From Megamerina dolium (lineage: Eukaryota; Arthropoda; Insecta; Diptera; Megamerinidae): 64,000 bases of DNA. Below are positions 27,435 through 38,080 of the stretch, piece by piece. The stretch is taken from NCBI GenBank assembly GCA_963854835.1, contig OY978525.1, positions 51,311,429-51,375,428 on the forward strand. The letters are read 5' to 3'. The stretch's first letter is position 1. Every line of letters starts with the position of its first letter. Made by a program: the position numbers and the translations under genes. The notes under the pieces are model-generated. The model had not been told where the DNA came from. It searched no databases and saw nothing but the letters and a program-made list of their open reading frames with translations.

Positions 27435-28079
27435 TTTCAGTGTAGTCCTCTGAGTAAATGTTCCGTCAAACGTTCGAAATTAGCCGGCGCAATACATGAG
27501 CCAAATGGCATCACTGTAAATTGCTATAGAACATCGCCAATACTGAAAGATGTTTTCTCTTTGTCCTCCACTTGCCAGGTAGCCACTATGAGATCTAGAG
27601 GTGAGAAGCACTTCGCATCAGATAGCGTGTCTAGAGTGTCATCTGTCTTTTTTCGTGATATCATTTAGCATTCTGTAATACACACAGAATCGAATACTTC
27701 CATCCTTCTTCTTTACTAACACAACTGGTGAACTACATGGACTTGCTGATGGTTCAATTTTTCATTTGATGAAAATATTTTTTTTTTTAACAAGAATTTT
27801 TATTGGATCTTTCTAAATTACTTAGAAACTAACAATAAGTAATCAAATCTCACAAACTAAATAAAATTATGTGATATTCCCAACGTTCCATCACAATTTG
27901 TTGAGTCGCGAGGTATAGCAATTTCACAGCATATTCAGTGTGTCTTTTCTTTTTAATCGACGGTGCCCCGTGCTCAGCAACAATTGCCTAGCAAGGCGAT
28001 TCGGATGATTGTGTAATTTCTGAATGTAGCTTCTGCAGGACATTGCAACTTCCTCAGAAATTGTGGGTACATTTAAATC

Positions 28080-28376
28080 TCAATGGATGTTAACGTTCCT
28101 CATATACCAAGGCGGGTTTACAATAATTCGGAGACACTTGGATTGTATTCGCTGCAATTTTTCGATATTAGAGGGAGATGCGGTGCCCCAAAACTGAATA
28201 CCATAACTCCAAATTGGCTTCAGGATTGCTTTATATAATAGCACTTTGTATTCGAGATTCAACTTTGATCTTTTGTGTAACAGCCACCATAACTGATTCA
28301 TTTTAAGCTTGATCTGAGTTTTCTTTGCCTCTATGTGATTTTTCCATGTCAGCCTTCTGTCGAGGTGAATACCCAA
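28080..28376 (-). pseudogene. Jockey 1 ORF2, C-terminal piece
   Basis: Contains MGIHLDRRLTWKNHIEA and the tail up to IIVNPPWYMRNVNIH, followed by a stop; the homologous tail in Jockey 2 runs about 50 residues further. It is separated from the main ORF2 frame by a stop and a shift near 28380-28535. Confidence 0.75.
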
Positions 28377-28532
28377 GTATTTTGTTGATTAACATTGTGG
28401 AACTGATTGGCCATTTATTTTAAGTGAGGGACATGTATCTAGACTTAGCGTGAAGGTTACATGTACGCTCTTTGATTCATAGACTTTTATACGCCATTTT
28501 GCTAACCAGATTTCGAGAGAATCGACATGAAT

Positions 28533-30542
28533 CTACAGGAGTTTAGTAGCTTCTATGGGGTTAGAGCGAGAGCACAACATTGCCGTATCATCAGCAAAGG
28601 TCGATATGAATGTATAGTTATTGTTGGGCATATCTGAAGTGTATAAGAGATACAGTAAGGGGCCCAAAACGCTTCCTTGAGGAACGCCAGCGTGAATATC
28701 CAATGGATTTGTTGTGTAATCCTTGTGATGTACCAGAAATTGTCTTTTCGTGAGGTAGCTACTGAGCAATGAGGAGATATTTGCAGGCAGTAATAGTTTG
28801 AGTTTGTAAATAAGGCCATCATGCCATACTTTATCGAAAGCTTGAGTGATATCAAGAAAGACAGCTGAGCAATACTTTTTTTCTTCAAAAGTGTTCCTTA
28901 TCAGAGTTACAATGCGGTGGACTTGTTCTATTGTGCCGTGCTGTTTTCTAAATCCAAACTGATGTTGAGGAATCAGTTGGTTGAGATTAATAAATGGAGT
29001 TATATTCATGACAAGTAGCTTTTCGAATACTTTAGAGAGTAGAGGCAGGAGGCTGATAGGTATGTACGATGCAACTTTTGTAGGGTCTTTTCCTGGTTTT
29101 GCTATCATAATAATTTTTGAAGTTTTCCAGCATTTGGGATAGTGTTTAATACGAAGGATAGCATTGAAAATGTGCCTGAGATGAATTACTGAAGCCGGAG
29201 GTAGCTCTTTTATCATTTTACCGGTAATTTTATCTGGACGAGGTGATTTTTTTGGGTTTAAATCTTTATAAATTGCTTTGAATATGTCCTTTTTTTTAAT
29301 TTTGAACGTTATTGAGCAAGGTTGAGAAGTTAATTTTGGTAATGAGGACTGTGAAGAGAGTGGATTGGGTGTAAACACACTTTTTAGGTGGTTTGCAAAA
29401 GCCAAACCCTTCTCACAGTTGCTTCTAGCCCAATTACCGTCACTCAAACGGATGGGGGAATCAGTGAGAATTGGCCGATGTGAGTTTTTTGCTGATTTCC
29501 ACAAAGAGTAGTCTGACGCTTCACCAGGTGTTAATTTCGCTATATGCTCTTCTAACTCTTTGTTGTTTTTATTATTTAAGGCTTGTGTTTTCAGATTCGG
29601 TGATCTGAATTCTTGCCATTGTCTTCGGAGTCTTCTTTTCTGTCTTACTAGCAATTCAATATCGGCTGGTGTGTATGGGCTATAGTTTGATTGCTTGCAT
29701 ACCTTTGTGCAGGTGGCTGAGCTGAGAGCTAATGAGAGCAGCTCGTTGAATTTTTCGACTGCTGAGTCTACATCGTGTCCATTTCTTAATACAGTACTCA
29801 GAGGAAGACGGTATTTTATATATTTCTTGAATTTTAACCAGTCTATTTTCTTTCTAACGCAATTACCTTGGGGGCTTGGTGATTTTATGGATATTACCGT
29901 GGGTGAGTGGTCAGATGATAGATCATAATTACACTCTGTGGAGATATTTTCCATCTGCAAACCTTTGGCGACTCCAAAGTCTATGAGATCGGGTATTTTC
30001 CTCTTGTCCGTCGGCCAATATGTCGGTTGACCATTTGAAATAACATCGTATACATGGTTAGTGATGATTGAACATAGTCTTCTGCCTTTTGGAGTTATTA
30101 AGCGGGAGCCCCAGTGAGTGTGTTTGGCGTTGAAATCGCCAGCAACCAAGAATTTGCTACCAAGAGTTGAGAAAAATTCTTTATATTGCTGTTCGGTAAT
30201 ACTGTATCTTGGGGGACAGTATATCGCAGATATTACTAGCTTAGAGATGTATTCTTCCAGACATATAGATGTTGCTTGCAAGTAGACGCTACTGAAATCT
30301 TCGAGAACATGATGTTTTATTCTGCTTTTTATCAATATGGCAGTTCCTCCGCGTGCCTTACCATGCGGATGATTTGTGGTGTACAGTTTGTAATATGGTA
30401 TTTGGTAGCAATTTTTGTCAGTGAAATGGGTCTCAGATATCATCATTATGTCGATTTGGCTGGATTCAAGGAATTGAATTAGCTCCAAACGGTGCTGGCT
30501 TAAGCCGTTGGCGTTCCAGTGGCATATCTTGAGACAACTCAT
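28533..30542 (-). CDS. Jockey 1 ORF2 polyprotein: endonuclease and reverse transcriptase
   Basis: 669 codons. Residues 1-220 are an apurinic-like endonuclease: ICHWNANGLSQHR, MISETHFT, VAGDFNAKHTHWGS and NYDLSSDHSPTV. The RT follows: ISLLPLLSKVFEKL, QHQFGFRKQHGTIEQ, VFLDITQAFDKVWHDGL, VPQGSVLGPLLYLLY and the active site FADDTAML. It starts with an ATG overlapping the ORF1 stop (ATGA). A premature TAG follows ATKLL (Jockey 2 has a Gln codon there), removing the tail. Residue Arg in SPRPDKITG replaces the Gly of Jockey 2. Otherwise it is nearly intact, so the family was active recently. Confidence 0.88.
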   Translation of the reverse strand: MSCLKICHWNANGLSQHRLELIQFLESSQIDIMMISETHFTDKNCYQIPYYKLYTTNHPHGKARGGTAILIKSRIKHHVLEDFSSVYLQATSICLEEYISKLVISAIYCPPRYSITEQQYKEFFSTLGSKFLVAGDFNAKHTHWGSRLITPKGRRLCSIITNHVYDVISNGQPTYWPTDKRKIPDLIDFGVAKGLQMENISTECNYDLSSDHSPTVISIKSPSPQGNCVRKKIDWLKFKKYIKYRLPLSTVLRNGHDVDSAVEKFNELLSLALSSATCTKVCKQSNYSPYTPADIELLVRQKRRLRRQWQEFRSPNLKTQALNNKNNKELEEHIAKLTPGEASDYSLWKSAKNSHRPILTDSPIRLSDGNWARSNCEKGLAFANHLKSVFTPNPLSSQSSLPKLTSQPCSITFKIKKKDIFKAIYKDLNPKKSPRPDKITGKMIKELPPASVIHLRHIFNAILRIKHYPKCWKTSKIIMIAKPGKDPTKVASYIPISLLPLLSKVFEKLLVMNITPFINLNQLIPQHQFGFRKQHGTIEQVHRIVTLIRNTFEEKKYCSAVFLDITQAFDKVWHDGLIYKLKLLLPANISSLLSSYLTKRQFLVHHKDYTTNPLDIHAGVPQGSVLGPLLYLLYTSDMPNNNYTFISTFADDTAMLCSRSNPIEATKLL

Positions 30543-30822
30543 GGTCTGGATAGCAATGTTTGGAGTAACATCGTTTGATTTTTCATCATTTCTTGCATCA
30601 TTGTTTGCATTGAGTTCATGAATTGGTTCATATTCTGAATTAATGTTTGAAGCAAATGTTCAAGGGTACTTGGCTGTTGGGTGGGCAGTGAGTGTTTCTG
30701 CTCATTATTTACATTGCTTTGTTGGTGTGGGTTTTGTTTTAACACGCTAGCGTATGAGTTGGTTTGATTCTTGTTTGGGATTGCAGAGAAGAATTGTGTT
30801 GCATCAATATTTTGTCTCTTAT
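30539..30822 (-). CDS. Jockey 1 ORF1 (gag-like), 5'-truncated
   Basis: About 94 codons of the ORF1 C-terminus: Gln/Asn-rich, with a Met-rich amphipathic helix (LLQTLIQNMNQFMNSMQTMM). The apparent start codon at 30826-30824 is part of the target duplication (ATTATTATGG), so it is not native and the LINE is truncated within ORF1. Confidence 0.65.
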
Positions 30823-31098
30823 CCATAATAATGTTGAAGAAATCGCACGATAACGAATTACCTTGTCTGAAACCTCGTTCAATATAAAACGGCGGCTAGA
30901 GGTCCTTCCAAATTTTCACTACACAATGGGAGATACACAGCATCATTCTGCACAGACGAATGAGCTGTGCAGTAATACCGACCTCATTCATTGTTGCCTA
31001 GAAGAAATCCCTTACCGGACTGTCGAAAGCGGTTTTATAATTAACAAATAGATGGTGTGTGTCGATCTGTTTTTCTTGGGTCATCTCCAGGATTTGGC
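30823..31098 (-). pseudogene. RTE-clade LINE, RT fragment (5' half, minus strand)
   Basis: On the minus strand several shifted frames give MTQEKQIDTHHL, a KPLSTV / FDSPV-like catalytic region, TAQLIRLCR and SLSCDFFNIIM, the order seen in RTE-clade RTs just before the YADD site. It ends at ATTATTATGG, exactly where the other half resumes at 32625 on the opposite strand. Confidence 0.75.
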
Positions 31099-32477
31099 TT
31101 CAAAATTAAAAAAAAGGACATATTCAAAGCAATTTATAAAGATTTAAACCCAAAAAAATCACCTGGTCCAGATAAAATTACCGGTAAAATGAAAAAAGAG
31201 CTACCTCCGGCTTCAGTAATTCATCTCAGGCACATTTTCAATGCTATCCTTCGTATTAAACACTATCCCAAATGCTGGAAAACTTCAAAAATTATTATGA
31301 TAGCAAAACCAGGAAAAGACCCTACAAAAGTTGCATCGTACATACCTATCAGCCTCCTGCCTCTACTCTCTAAAGTATTCGAAAAGCTACTTGTCATGAA
31401 TATAACTCCATTTATTAATCTCAACCAACTGATTCCTCAACATCAGTTTGGATTTAGAAAACAGCACGGCACAATAGAACAAGTCCACCGCATTGTAACT
31501 CTGATAAGGAACACTTTTGAAGAAAAAAAGTATTGCTCAGCTGTCTTTCTTGATATCACTCAAGCTTTCGATAAAGTATGTCATGATGGCCTTATTTACA
31601 AACTCAAACTATTACTGCCTGCAAATATCTCCTCATTGCTCAGTAGCTACCTCACGAAAAGACAATTTCTCGTACATCACAAGGATTACACAACAAATCC
31701 ATTGGATATTCACGCTGGCGTTCCTCAAGGAAGCGTTTTGGGCCCCTTACTGTATCTCTTATACACTACAGATATGCCCAGCAATAACCATACATTTATA
31801 TCGACCTTTGCTGATGATACGGCAATATTGTGCACTCGCTCTAACCCCATAGAATCTACTAAACTCCTGCAGACTCATATCGATTCTCTCGAAGGTTAGC
31901 AAAGTGGCGTATAAAAGTCAATGAATCAAAGAGCGTACATGTAACCTTCACGCTAAGGCCAGATACATGTCCCCCACTTAAAATTAATGGCCAATCAGTT
32001 CCACAATGTTCCTCAACAAAGTACTTGGGTATTCACCTCGACAGAAGGCTGACCTGGAAAAATCACATAGAGGCAAAGAAAACTCAGATCAAGCTTAAAA
32101 TTAATCAGTTATGGTGGCTGACACACAAAAGATCAAAGTTGAATCTCGAATACAAAGTGCTATTATATAAAGCAATCCTGAAGCCAATCTGGACTTATGG
32201 TATTCAGTTTTGGGGCACCGCATCTCCCTCAAATATCGAAAAATTGCAGCGAATACAATCCAAGTGTCTGCGAATTATTGTAAACGCGCCTTGGTATATG
32301 AGGAACGTTAACATCAATCGAGATTTAAATGTACCCACAATTTCTGAGGAAGTTGCAATGTCTTGCAGAAGCTACATTCAAAAATTACACAGTCATCCGA
32401 ATCCCCTTGCTAGGCAATTGTTGCTGAACACGGGGCATCATCGATTAAAAAGAAAAGACACACTGAATATGCTGTGA
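31099..32477 (+). pseudogene. Jockey 2 reverse transcriptase and tail
   Basis: The RT is open from the truncation point through FADDTAIL to KLLQTHIDSLEG, where it stops by a shift (Jockey 1 reads on as EIWLAKWR). The tail reopens at 32025 (MGIHLDRRLTWKNHIEA) and ends LKRKDTLNML at 32477, 150 codons. VCHDG replaces the VWHDG of Jockey 1. Confidence 0.8.
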
Positions 32478-32624
32478 AATTGCTATACCTCGTGACTCAA
32501 CAAATTGTGATGGAACGTTGGGAATATCACATAATTTTATTTAGTTTGTAAGATTTGATTACATATTGTTAGTTTCTAAGTAATTTTAGAAAGATCCAAT
32601 AAAAAGGCTTGTTAAAAAAAAAAA
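31099..32624 (+). mobile_element. Jockey LINE, truncated inverted copy (Jockey 2)
   Basis: Plus-strand copy that starts within the RT (FKIKKKDIFKAIYKDL) and runs through the RT, the C-terminal tail and a poly-A. It corresponds to 27778-29305 of Jockey 1 in opposite orientation, with only scattered differences over 1.5 kb. The 3' flank ATTATTATGG is RTE sequence. Confidence 0.88.
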
Positions 32625-32880
32625 ATTATTATGGAGAAAATCATACGAGCTGCTGATCTACTACATAATGGCACTATCTTAAATAAAAGTCTCATGCTGT
32701 ATGCGTATGCCGATGATATTGACGGTCTGAACACGCGAGCAATCAGTGTAGCATGCTCTCGTAGAGGTGCGTCGAATGGATCTTACGATAAACGAGGGCA
32801 AAACGAAGTACCTAATATCAACAAACAAAGAGTCCCAGCGTCTTGGACAGTCCTTGACTATTAATAACCACGTTAATCCT
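32625..32880 (+). pseudogene. RTE-clade LINE, RT fragment (3' half, plus strand)
   Basis: Begins ATTATTATGG and reads MEKIIRAADLLHNGTI and MLYAYADDIDGLNTRA, containing the RT active site YADD and the RTE-typical YADDID. It then decays and stops near 32880. It is the direct continuation of the fragment at 30823-31098, but on the other strand. Confidence 0.8.
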
Positions 32881-32882
32881 TG

Positions 32883-33387
32883 CTAACAGGTATTACTTTG
32901 GACTAAGTAAGCAATTGAGAAGTCTTCCAAATCATCTACATGTTCTTTCAGATTCGTGACTTTTCCTAATGACTCCGGAAATTTCCTGAAATTTGAGATC
33001 AATTCCTTTTCGTATGTTCTCGATGACGTGTTCTTGGCGAGCCGAATATCCCTGAAGCTTGGAGTCAATTGTTTTCTGCAATTCTCCCATAGCGCTTTCT
33101 TTGCGAGACGCATTTTTTTATTTTTATTGTTGCTGCTGTTGCATCGTGGTTTTCATAAATTCCATGAGTTGACCACTCGAATCTATCTTGTTCTCTTCCT
33201 CAGCGTGCACAACTGCATGTATCTCGGCTTCTTCAAAGAACTCATGTTCTTCTACATTAAAAGCCTTAGCCTACATGATTTGCTTTAGTCTCACCAGCAG
33301 TTCCGCCTTTGCACCTGATGATGATACATTCATCTCTACCAACAGCTTTTTAAGCTGGTCCACTTTTAGATGGTCAATTTTCACCAT
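32883..33387 (-). pseudogene. gag: Gag fragment with N-terminal SAP domain (element C)
   Basis: From ATG at 33387 the product starts MVKIDHLKVDQLKKLLVEMN, then SGAKAELLVRLKQI: a SAP-type helix-extended loop-helix, usually DNA-binding. A stop and shift near 33283 precede an acidic stretch (NVEEHEFFEEAEIHA) and a last frame RLAKKALWENCRKQLTP. The piece ends abruptly at the RTE fragment. It follows an LTR and a primer-binding-like site, so it is the start of a minus-strand retrotransposon. Confidence 0.6.
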
Positions 33388-33404
33388 CTTAGCAGAATGT
33401 GGGA

Positions 33405-33423
33405 TTCTGTTCTGACACCAATT
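33405..33423 (-). promoter_or_regulatory. Primer-binding-like site of element C
   Basis: On the minus strand the LTR end ACGTTACA is followed by AT and then TGGTGTCAGAACAGAATCC, beginning with TGG as primer-binding sites do. It lies 18 bp before the gag ATG. Confidence 0.5.
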
Positions 33424-34031
33424 GTAACGTTTTTATTTAGTGAACGTTTAATTCTACTCGAATCAACCTTGTTCGATCACTGGATTCTGTCAATAATAAT
33501 TGCAACACTTATTTTGTACAACTATACATACATTTGTGAATAATTTTATAACTAAATAATTTACTTTTGCAGTAATCAAATCGATGTTTCTTTTATTCAA
33601 CAATTTTTAATGTTTGTATCTTCAATTATTTAATGATAGGCACAATCGATAAGCATATAAATATTTGTTCATACAATAATTCGCACTATATATATAATTA
33701 ACACGATTTCGAATATAGAAATATAGAAAAAACAAATCTTTTTAATTATTATAATGAAAATGGCGCGGAATGGCACGATCTCGATGGAAAAACTTCAAGA
33801 ATCGAAAAGTGATGATAACATCGGTCGATCATAACACGAACCGCGAAAACCCAGCATAAAAGGTGAATTTATGTGGAGAGTTGGGTTGCCATATGGTAAG
33901 TATGAAAGGTAAGGTAAGTATAACTAATTTTAGGGGACGTATGTATAATTAATTCATTATATAAATTCTGTTTCACTATTTATTTTCATCTTTCAGGGAC
34001 TGACCATATGGCTTGTCTAAAGGGATTTAGA
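33424..34031 (-). repeat. LTR of element C, complete copy
   Basis: About 608 bp bounded by TGTAACG on the left (an ACA end on the minus strand) and TTTAGACA on the right (a TGTCTAAA start). Most of it recurs at 42948-45090. Next to the SAP gag it acts as the 5' LTR of that minus-strand element. Confidence 0.75.
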
Positions 34032-34680
34032 CATCGCGGCCCGCATGCACTAGTGCATTAATTGAGTGCATCTCGTAGACGAGACAGTGAGCCGATCGCG
34101 TCCTCGATCGCTCGAGCTGTCCTCCGATGAACATTAGGAGTCGGTCGTTGTCTAGGCTGGGAGCTTCTCGGGGTGGAAGCTACATGTCGGTGTTAGACGC
34201 GACGAGCGCGCGGAGGGCTTCGCTGCAATCCGTGGCGGAGATCCTCAGATCTGCGCCGGTGCCGGGGTTCAGGACGATGCCTCGTGCGTCCGCCTTCAGG
34301 TCGTCCACGTGGCGCACCATTACGTCGACGACGCTGTTGGCGATTCGGCGGCCCCTACCCAGTAGGGGACTGGACCGGATGGAGGAGCGTGTGATGCGCC
34401 AAACTGCATTTTTTGCACGAGTTTGGCGAATCACACGATCCGGTCCCGTGCGACCGAGCCAGGCAGTTGCGGCAGTATCGATGCGCGCGCACCACATCCT
34501 CCCTCTGGCTTGTGTTCATCGCCAAGAACCCGCGGCAATACCGCAGAGCGTGGAGCCGATGACATTGTTGGCACCGATGATGGTCGCTATGGGCAGAACT
34601 GGAAAGATATAATTGAAAAACGGAATTAGCTTAAGGGCTTGAGCCAAAGTCTGATAGGGAAAAAGAAGAGATTTTTTTTG
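34032..34680. other. GC-rich block with strong hairpins, next to the BEL 3' end
   Basis: Much richer in GC than all neighbours. It contains a short hairpin CCCCTAC-CCA-GTAGGGG at about 34352-34368 and a long one at 34373-34445, with arms GACCGGAT and GTGTGATGCGCCAAACT pairing with AGTTTGGCGAATCACAC and ATCCGGTC around a 14-nt loop. Open frames exist on both strands (for example 34127-34612 and 34497-34180), but none is recognisable. It may be the BEL 3' LTR or a separate insertion. Confidence 0.45.
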
Positions 34681-35068
34681 GATATTACGATTTTACGCGA
34701 TCGGTAAAATACATAATTTTACTATGGGCCGCTTGAGAACGGCTAATTCGGTCCGAATATCTGCGACACGGATGTGGCCGTCAGATCCCCGATACAAATG
34801 AGTGACGCGTCCGAGACACCATTCGTTGGGGGCATTAGCTCATCCTTGATGACCACCAGTTGACCTACTTCCAGCTCCTTTTGAGGGTGTTGCCATTTGT
34901 ATCGTTTGTGCAGATCTTGTAGGTACTCAGTTTTCCATCTGCGGCTAAACTGGTGGTGAAGCGCCTTGAGTTTTTCTCATCGGTTTATTAGGGATATATA
35001 TTCCGAGTTGGGTTCGGGCAAGGCCGTTAGTGGAGCAACTCGCAGGAAGTGACCTGGAGTTAGCGCTA

Positions 35069-36766
35069 TCAGTTCGTTGGGATCTTGAGAGAGGGGAGAC
35101 AATGGTCTAGAGTTGAGCACGGCTTCGATTCTACAGAGCAGAGTTGAGAACTCTTCGAAGCGGAATTTGTGATTGCCGGCAGTCTTTTTGAGATGAGCCT
35201 TAAAGCTTTTGACTCCGACTGGGGCGCACTGGGAGGAATAAAAACCCAGTCAATACCTTGCGGAGAGTATTGGGCCAGAATATATTTGGACACCTCCTTA
35301 GAGAATTTGAGGAATTCTTTACTCATGGCTCTTTGAGCTCCAACGAAAGTTATACCATTATACATGATTTTGCGGGGAAGGCCTCTTCTGCCAACGAATC
35401 TGGCGAATGCGGCGCGGAATGCCTCAGTAGAGAGATCAGAGCACAATTCCAAATGAATGGCCTTTGTGGAAAAGCATACAAATACAGCCACATACCCTTT
35501 GAGAAAGGCAGCAGTTCGAAGCGTAGATGATTTAATTTGGAATGGGCCTGCAAAATCAACACCTGTGGTTGCGAAAGGTACCGACAAGGTACACCCTTCA
35601 GGCGGCTGAGCTGCCATAATCTGTGATCGGACCTTTTGTTTGTGGATGGTACAAACTTTGCATAGAAATATGCATTTCCTTATTTGGGGCTTAAGACGAG
35701 GAATATAGAATTTTTGTCGAGCCATTCGGAACATGAACCTTTGTTCTGCGTGTAGGTGCAGAGTATGGAGAAACTCGAGGTACAAAACGCAAAATCGGGA
35801 TTTTTCAGGAAGAATTATGGGGTGACGCTCACTAAAACTAAGACCAGAATGAGCTAATCGACCATTTACTCTCATGAGAATTTCCTTGTCGAGAAAAGGA
35901 TTTAAAATCAGCAAAGAGCTTTTATTGCTGACTGCGGTTGAGCTGAGAAGAGCCTTCAGATCTTTGGGAAAATATTGCCATTGGGCTAACGAGATTAGCC
36001 GGCTTTTTGCGAAACGAATTTCGTCCTGCGAGAGTGAGGAATTCGAAATTGGAGAAGATTTTCGCAATTTAGAGAGTCCGTTATGGACAAAACGGAAAAC
36101 GTAAGAAATCACACGTAGTGCCCTTGAAAATGATGAGAACCGATCGAGAATGTCGGTATGGTCATCTAACGTGGGAAGAACCTCTACTTTCCTTTGCTCG
36201 GGGGGCAAAGTACTGGAAAGTGTTGGTTTTGGCCAGGCTTCTTCGGGGTGATGAAGCCATGCAGGGCCATTCCACCAAAGAGTATTGGACACAAGATCTT
36301 GGGGCTTGCATCCGCGTGTACCCAAATCAGCTGGATTTTCGCTGCTGATGACATGGCGCCAGATAGCATTTCCAACGTTTTGGAGTATCTGGGCTGTACG
36401 ATTAGCGACGTACGTTTTCCATGTGTGAGGTGGTTTTTCCAGCCATGCGAGAACGATTTGAGAATCGGACCAGAAAAATATGTCTGAGAATTCGACATCT
36501 AAAGTTTCTTTAACGGACTTGGCTAGGTGCGAAAGTAAAACGGCTCCACACAATTCCAAACGTGGTAACCTGACCGTCTGCAGAGGTGCAACTTTCCCTT
36601 TAGCCACCAGTAAATGACAGGATATTTGATTATTCATGTCCATTGATCGTATGTACAGGGCTGCACAATACGAATCCATGAAGCTGGATTCGCTTCTTGG
36701 GAGAGAATTGTACCCATCGAGGGATTTCGATGAGACCAATGGACGAAATGTTCTCCAGAAATACAT
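35069..36766 (-). pseudogene. pol: BEL RNase H-like and integrase regions
   Basis: A 565-codon frame. The N-terminal third has VAPLQTVRLPRLELCGAVLL and FFWSDSQIVLAWLEKPPH, then SSENPADLGTRG: the RNase H-like part of BEL pol. Next come LKPQIRKCIFLCKVCTIHK (integrase zinc region) and TTGVDFAGPFQIKSS (first Asp). The second Asp motif is changed to MYNGITFVGAQ, and the Glu region ([13 protein letters not shown]) is degraded. Long but catalytically dead. Confidence 0.82.
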
Positions 36767-37988
36767 TCCATTTGATGAGCGATCTGGGTTTCACGCATTC
36801 ATCCCAGTCGGTGCCTTCTAACCAGAGCTTGGCTTGAGTCATGATGGGCGAGAGCCATCCTGCCGGGTCAAAAAGTTTCGCAACGGCAGATAAAATTTGA
36901 CGCTTGGTAGCAGCGGATGTTGTTTCGATGAGCGATACTGAGTACGAGAATGTGTCAGACAATGCATTCCATCGTATTCCAAGGGTTTTTGTGGCACTGG
37001 CACTTTCAAATTTTAGAAAATCAGAATCGAGAAGTTCTGATTTTGGGATATTTTCTAAAATTTTAGGATGATTTGCAGTAATCTTTCGTAATGGAAATCC
37101 TGCGGAGTTGAGGACTTTTATCACTTGAGATAAAGATTCTACTGCATCTGGAATTGTATGAGAACCAGATAATACGTCATACACATAGGTTTCTTTGAAG
37201 ATTATTTTTTCCACGAGAGGGAAATTCTTCTGGGAATCCTTAGCCAATTGTTGCAGTGTTCTAATGGCTAAATATGGAGCGCAATTTACACCAAATGTGA
37301 CTGTCTTTAACCGGAAGTCCTGAATTGGAGAATTTGGTGACCTGCGAAAGAGAATTCGCTGGAAATCCTGGTCGTCATGGTGGACAAGAATTTGTCGGTA
37401 CATCTTTTGTACATCACCATTGAAAACGAATTGATATAGTCGCCACCTCAGGATGAGAACCATGAGATCTGGTTGTAATGTGGGACCAATATGTAATATG
37501 TCGTTAAGAGAATGGCCTGAGCCGCTGCTTCTTGAGGCATTAAAAACAACACGCACTTTGGTGGTTTTCTTTTCTGGCCTCACCACTGCATGATGTGGCA
37601 GGTAAAAGGAGAAATACTTGCCATCAGAGATGATTTCATGCGAGCCTGTGGGTTCCATATGATCCAGGGTGAGGTATTCTTCTAGAACCTCATCGTAAAT
37701 TGCTTTGAGATCACCTTTCTTTGAAAAATTTTTCTCCATACTGCGAAATTGATTATATGCTATGGTTCGGGAGTGACCAAGAGCGTCTAACGTAACGGTA
37801 CAAATCTGGTTAGAGTTTTGAATGGAAGGAAGCCTCAGCCGATTTTGTACCTTGGTAGAGATGAATGTTCGTTGAGAACCTTGGTCGATGAGTGCTCGAA
37901 CCTTGTGAAGTTCTCCAAGATGCTCTATAGAGACAAGAGCTGTGGGCAAAAGAGTTCTTTGTTCATTTGAGGTGAACAATGCTTGCAC
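36630..37988 (-). pseudogene. pol: BEL protease and reverse transcriptase, internally deleted
   Basis: Starts in a DUF1758-type aspartic protease (VRALIDQGSQRTFISTKV). After TIAYNQFRSMEKNF it jumps directly into RT-region sequence (YLTLDHMEPTG, VVRPEKKTTKVRVVFNAS, FNGDVQKMYRQILVHHDDQ, TFGVNCAPYLAIRTL). The active site is TYVYDVLSG instead of YVDDVLSG. The usual long linker between protease and RT is missing, so an in-frame deletion occurred. It ends in LFDPAGWLSPIMTQAKLWL, the A17-type region. Confidence 0.82.
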
Positions 37989-38080
37989 CTTTGAAGAAGA
38001 TTTGGAGCATGATGAGCAGGGTTGCTCATCTTCGAATGATCGGTCCTGAGATCTCCGGCTTCTCGAGTTTCTTGTAGGGG

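Larger units (their letters stand above)
25348..27770 (-). mobile_element. Ty3/Gypsy retrotransposon 2, pol remnant split by two Jockey copies
   Basis: Minus-strand pol order: RT remnant (27770-27435), RT end plus RNase H (27434-26889), RNase H end plus integrase zinc region (26888-26337), integrase core (26313-26094), integrase end (25566-25348). A Jockey fragment sits at 25567-26093, and the large Jockey at 27778 marks the right limit. Gag and protease are missing. A deleted relative lies at 59402-60262. Confidence 0.8.
27778..30822 (-). mobile_element. Jockey-clade LINE, long copy (Jockey 1)
   Basis: Minus-strand LINE with part of ORF1, an almost complete ORF2 (endonuclease and RT) and a poly-A (plus-strand T run at 27778-27788). 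The left flank is Gypsy 2 pol and the right flank is RTE sequence beginning with ATTATTATGG (30832-30823 on the minus strand). The two flanks do not match each other, so this is not a simple insertion; see findings. Confidence 0.88.

Noticed and set aside
27778..32624. Twin-priming (5' inversion of one Jockey insertion) as explanation for the head-to-head Jockey pair
   Set aside because: Both copies contain the same 3' half with a poly-A, and the RTE halves lie on opposite strands. Twin priming would give one 3' half and leave the target in one orientation.
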